A DNA stretch of 5,536 nucleotides from Alphaproteobacteria bacterium. Its GTDB lineage: Bacteria > Pseudomonadota > Alphaproteobacteria > Acetobacterales > Acetobacteraceae. The notes beneath the pieces are model-generated. The model was not told the origin of the DNA and searched no databases. It worked only from the letters and a program-made list of their open reading frames with translations. The translations under genes were made by a program, and so were the position numbers. Positions 4,459 to 5,536 of the stretch are shown piece after piece (positions within the stretch are counted from its first letter, which is position 1; the number at the start of each line of letters is the position of its first letter). Location of the stretch: the NCBI GenBank assembly GCA_013298245.1, contig JAAFHD010000269.1:1-5536 (forward strand). Direction: 5' to 3'.

Positions 4459-5536
4459 TCAGGACGCGCGGCGCTTCCATATCGCGCGTGCCGCGCCAAA
4501 GGCGCCGCGCCCGATAGCACCGGCCTCGGCCAACCATGATGGCCGGTGGTCCTGTTCCGACAGCCGCGCGATGCGCGCAATGCGTGCTGGTTCCATCGCC
4601 GCATCCAGCCGCGCCCAGAGCGCATCCAGATTCCAGCGCGCCCCGCCATCGGGCAGGGCGACGGCGATGATGTCGGCCGCCGGCACATCAAAGGCGGCGT
4701 CCAGCGCTGCCACCGCATCGCGCAATGCAGCTGCATCGGCGCGCGGCGGCGATGCCAGCCGGTCAGCGCCGGTCATCGCCACCAGCAGCGGCGGCACGCG
4801 GCGCGCCGGGCGTTCAGCCGCCCAGGCGCGCAGCGTGGCCAGTGCGGCCTGGTCAGGCGCGCGGTCGGCGCCGCGCGCATCCGCGACCCACAGAATGATG
4901 TCGGCGCGCGTGGCTTCCGCCAGGAAGCGCGTCTGGTCCGACAGCGGCGGCATGTCGGCCACGTTCAGCGCGGGCTTGCCATCCACCCGCACCAGATGTT
5001 CGCGCACGCCATCGAGCGTGACCGGCGCGTCCACCTGGCCGCGCGTGGCACCGGCCAGCGCGTTCAGCAGCGATGTCTTGCCCGCGCGCGCCTGGCCGAC
5101 CAGCAGCAGACGCAGCGGTGCTTCTTCCGCCGCCGTCGCGGCGTCGGCGCGGATCAGCGCGCCCAACTCCTCCGATGACCGGCGCAGGCGGCCGGCGTAG
5201 AGGTCGATCGCGGTGCGGCCGGTCTGCAGGATCAATTCCTGTGTGGCGACCCGGCGCAGGCTTTCCCCCAGCAGTCCGGTGGTGTGGTTGGCCGTTGCGC
5301 GTGCTGCTTCCTGCGCGACCGCGGTGATCGGGTTGCGCACCAAGCGGAAGACGCGCCAGACCGGCTCGGCCACCTTCCAGGCCAGCTGCGCGGTGGCGCC
5401 ATAGCGCTCCACCTGGCGCTTGGCCCAGAGCATGTCGCTGACCTTCACGCGCTGCGCCAAGGCGCCCTTTTCCAGGACCCAGCGGCGCAACCCGCGCGAG
5501 ACGATTTCGCCCAACAACAACGCCTCGGGCAGCGTG
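4459..5536 (-). CDS. P-loop GTPase, C-terminal part (5' end outside window)
   Basis: The minus-strand frame is open to the right edge and reads LPEALLLGEIVSRGLRRW at its visible start, with no convincing start codon, so the gene begins outside. Numbering from the codon at 5518-5520, a helical N-terminal part (1-135, rich in Arg and Trp/Leu) precedes a GTPase domain. This domain has strand RLLLV, Walker A/G1 GQARAGKTS (142-150, Lys148, codon at 5077-5079), Thr163-170 region as possible G2, G3 NVADMPP (Asp189), ADIILWVAD (206-214), and a G4-like VAMTGADRL with TGAD at 250-253 in place of NKxD. The C-terminus is Arg/Ala-rich helix. I assign it to the TRAFAC GTPases near the ribosome-biogenesis-type/Era-like group; proteins with this layout often have N-terminal membrane segments, which would lie outside the window. 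The cellular role is unknown. Confidence 0.83.
   Translation of the reverse strand, partial: TLPEALLLGEIVSRGLRRWVLEKGALAQRVKVSDMLWAKRQVERYGATAQLAWKVAEPVWRVFRLVRNPITAVAQEAARATANHTTGLLGESLRRVATQELILQTGRTAIDLYAGRLRRSSEELGALIRADAATAAEEAPLRLLLVGQARAGKTSLLNALAGATRGQVDAPVTLDGVREHLVRVDGKPALNVADMPPLSDQTRFLAEATRADIILWVADARGADRAPDQAALATLRAWAAERPARRVPPLLVAMTGADRLASPPRADAAALRDAVAALDAAFDVPAADIIAVALPDGGARWNLDALWARLDAAMEPARIARIARLSEQDHRPSWLAEAGAIGRGAFGAARAIWKRRAS

Noticed and set aside
4546..5200. Two plus-strand frames (about 210 codons each) opposite the GTPase
   Set aside because: The minus strand carries a full P-loop and downstream G motifs; the plus frames are Arg/Ala/Ser-rich with no domain.

Overview
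The window is GC-rich, tightly packed chromosomal DNA, probably from an alphaproteobacterium. The TatA N-terminus with an NKIS-type hinge, the compact methionine-salvage enzymes and the strong G/C third-position bias would fit the Rhodospirillales/Acetobacteraceae, but that placement is an inference from protein style and was not tested by any search. I see no phage, transposon, integrase, tRNA, rRNA or CRISPR. It reads as ordinary core genome, and I did not find an undescribed defence or mobile system.

Layout: (1) 1-669 (+) is the 3' part of an alpha/beta-hydrolase gene. (2) 662-809 holds three tandem copies of a 51-bp unit, each carrying a stem-loop, filling the convergent gap between the hydrolase and mtnD and repeating the hydrolase stop codon. 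(3) 809-2262 (-) is a compact operon read tatA > mtnB > mtnD. TatA is the pore-forming subunit of twin-arginine protein export; MtnB and MtnD are two enzymes of the methionine salvage pathway. The gap between tatA and mtnB is 6 nt, and mtnB and mtnD overlap as ATGA. (4) 2263-2569 is a divergent regulatory region. (5) 2570-3589 (+) is a TerC/Alx-family membrane protein, followed by a textbook intrinsic terminator with a GCAA tetraloop. (6) 3697-4455 (+) encodes a lipoprotein with a C-terminal bacterial SH3 domain. (7) 4459-5536 (-) is the C-terminal part of a P-loop GTPase gene that runs off the right edge; its 3' end lies 3 nt from the lipoprotein stop.

How the genes work together: MtnB dehydrates methylthioribulose-1-phosphate. 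MtnD oxidises the acireductone made after the next step, which MtnC (or MtnW plus MtnX) normally performs and which is not encoded here, so the pathway must be completed elsewhere in the genome. TatA likewise needs TatC (and usually TatB), which are not in the window. The TerC protein, the lipoprotein and the GTPase look like independent units. The points most worth a second look are the triplicated stop-codon/stem-loop unit, the tatA-mtnB-mtnD linkage, the palindrome in the terC upstream region, the lipoprotein's unassigned central domain, and the GTPase's altered G3/G4 motifs.
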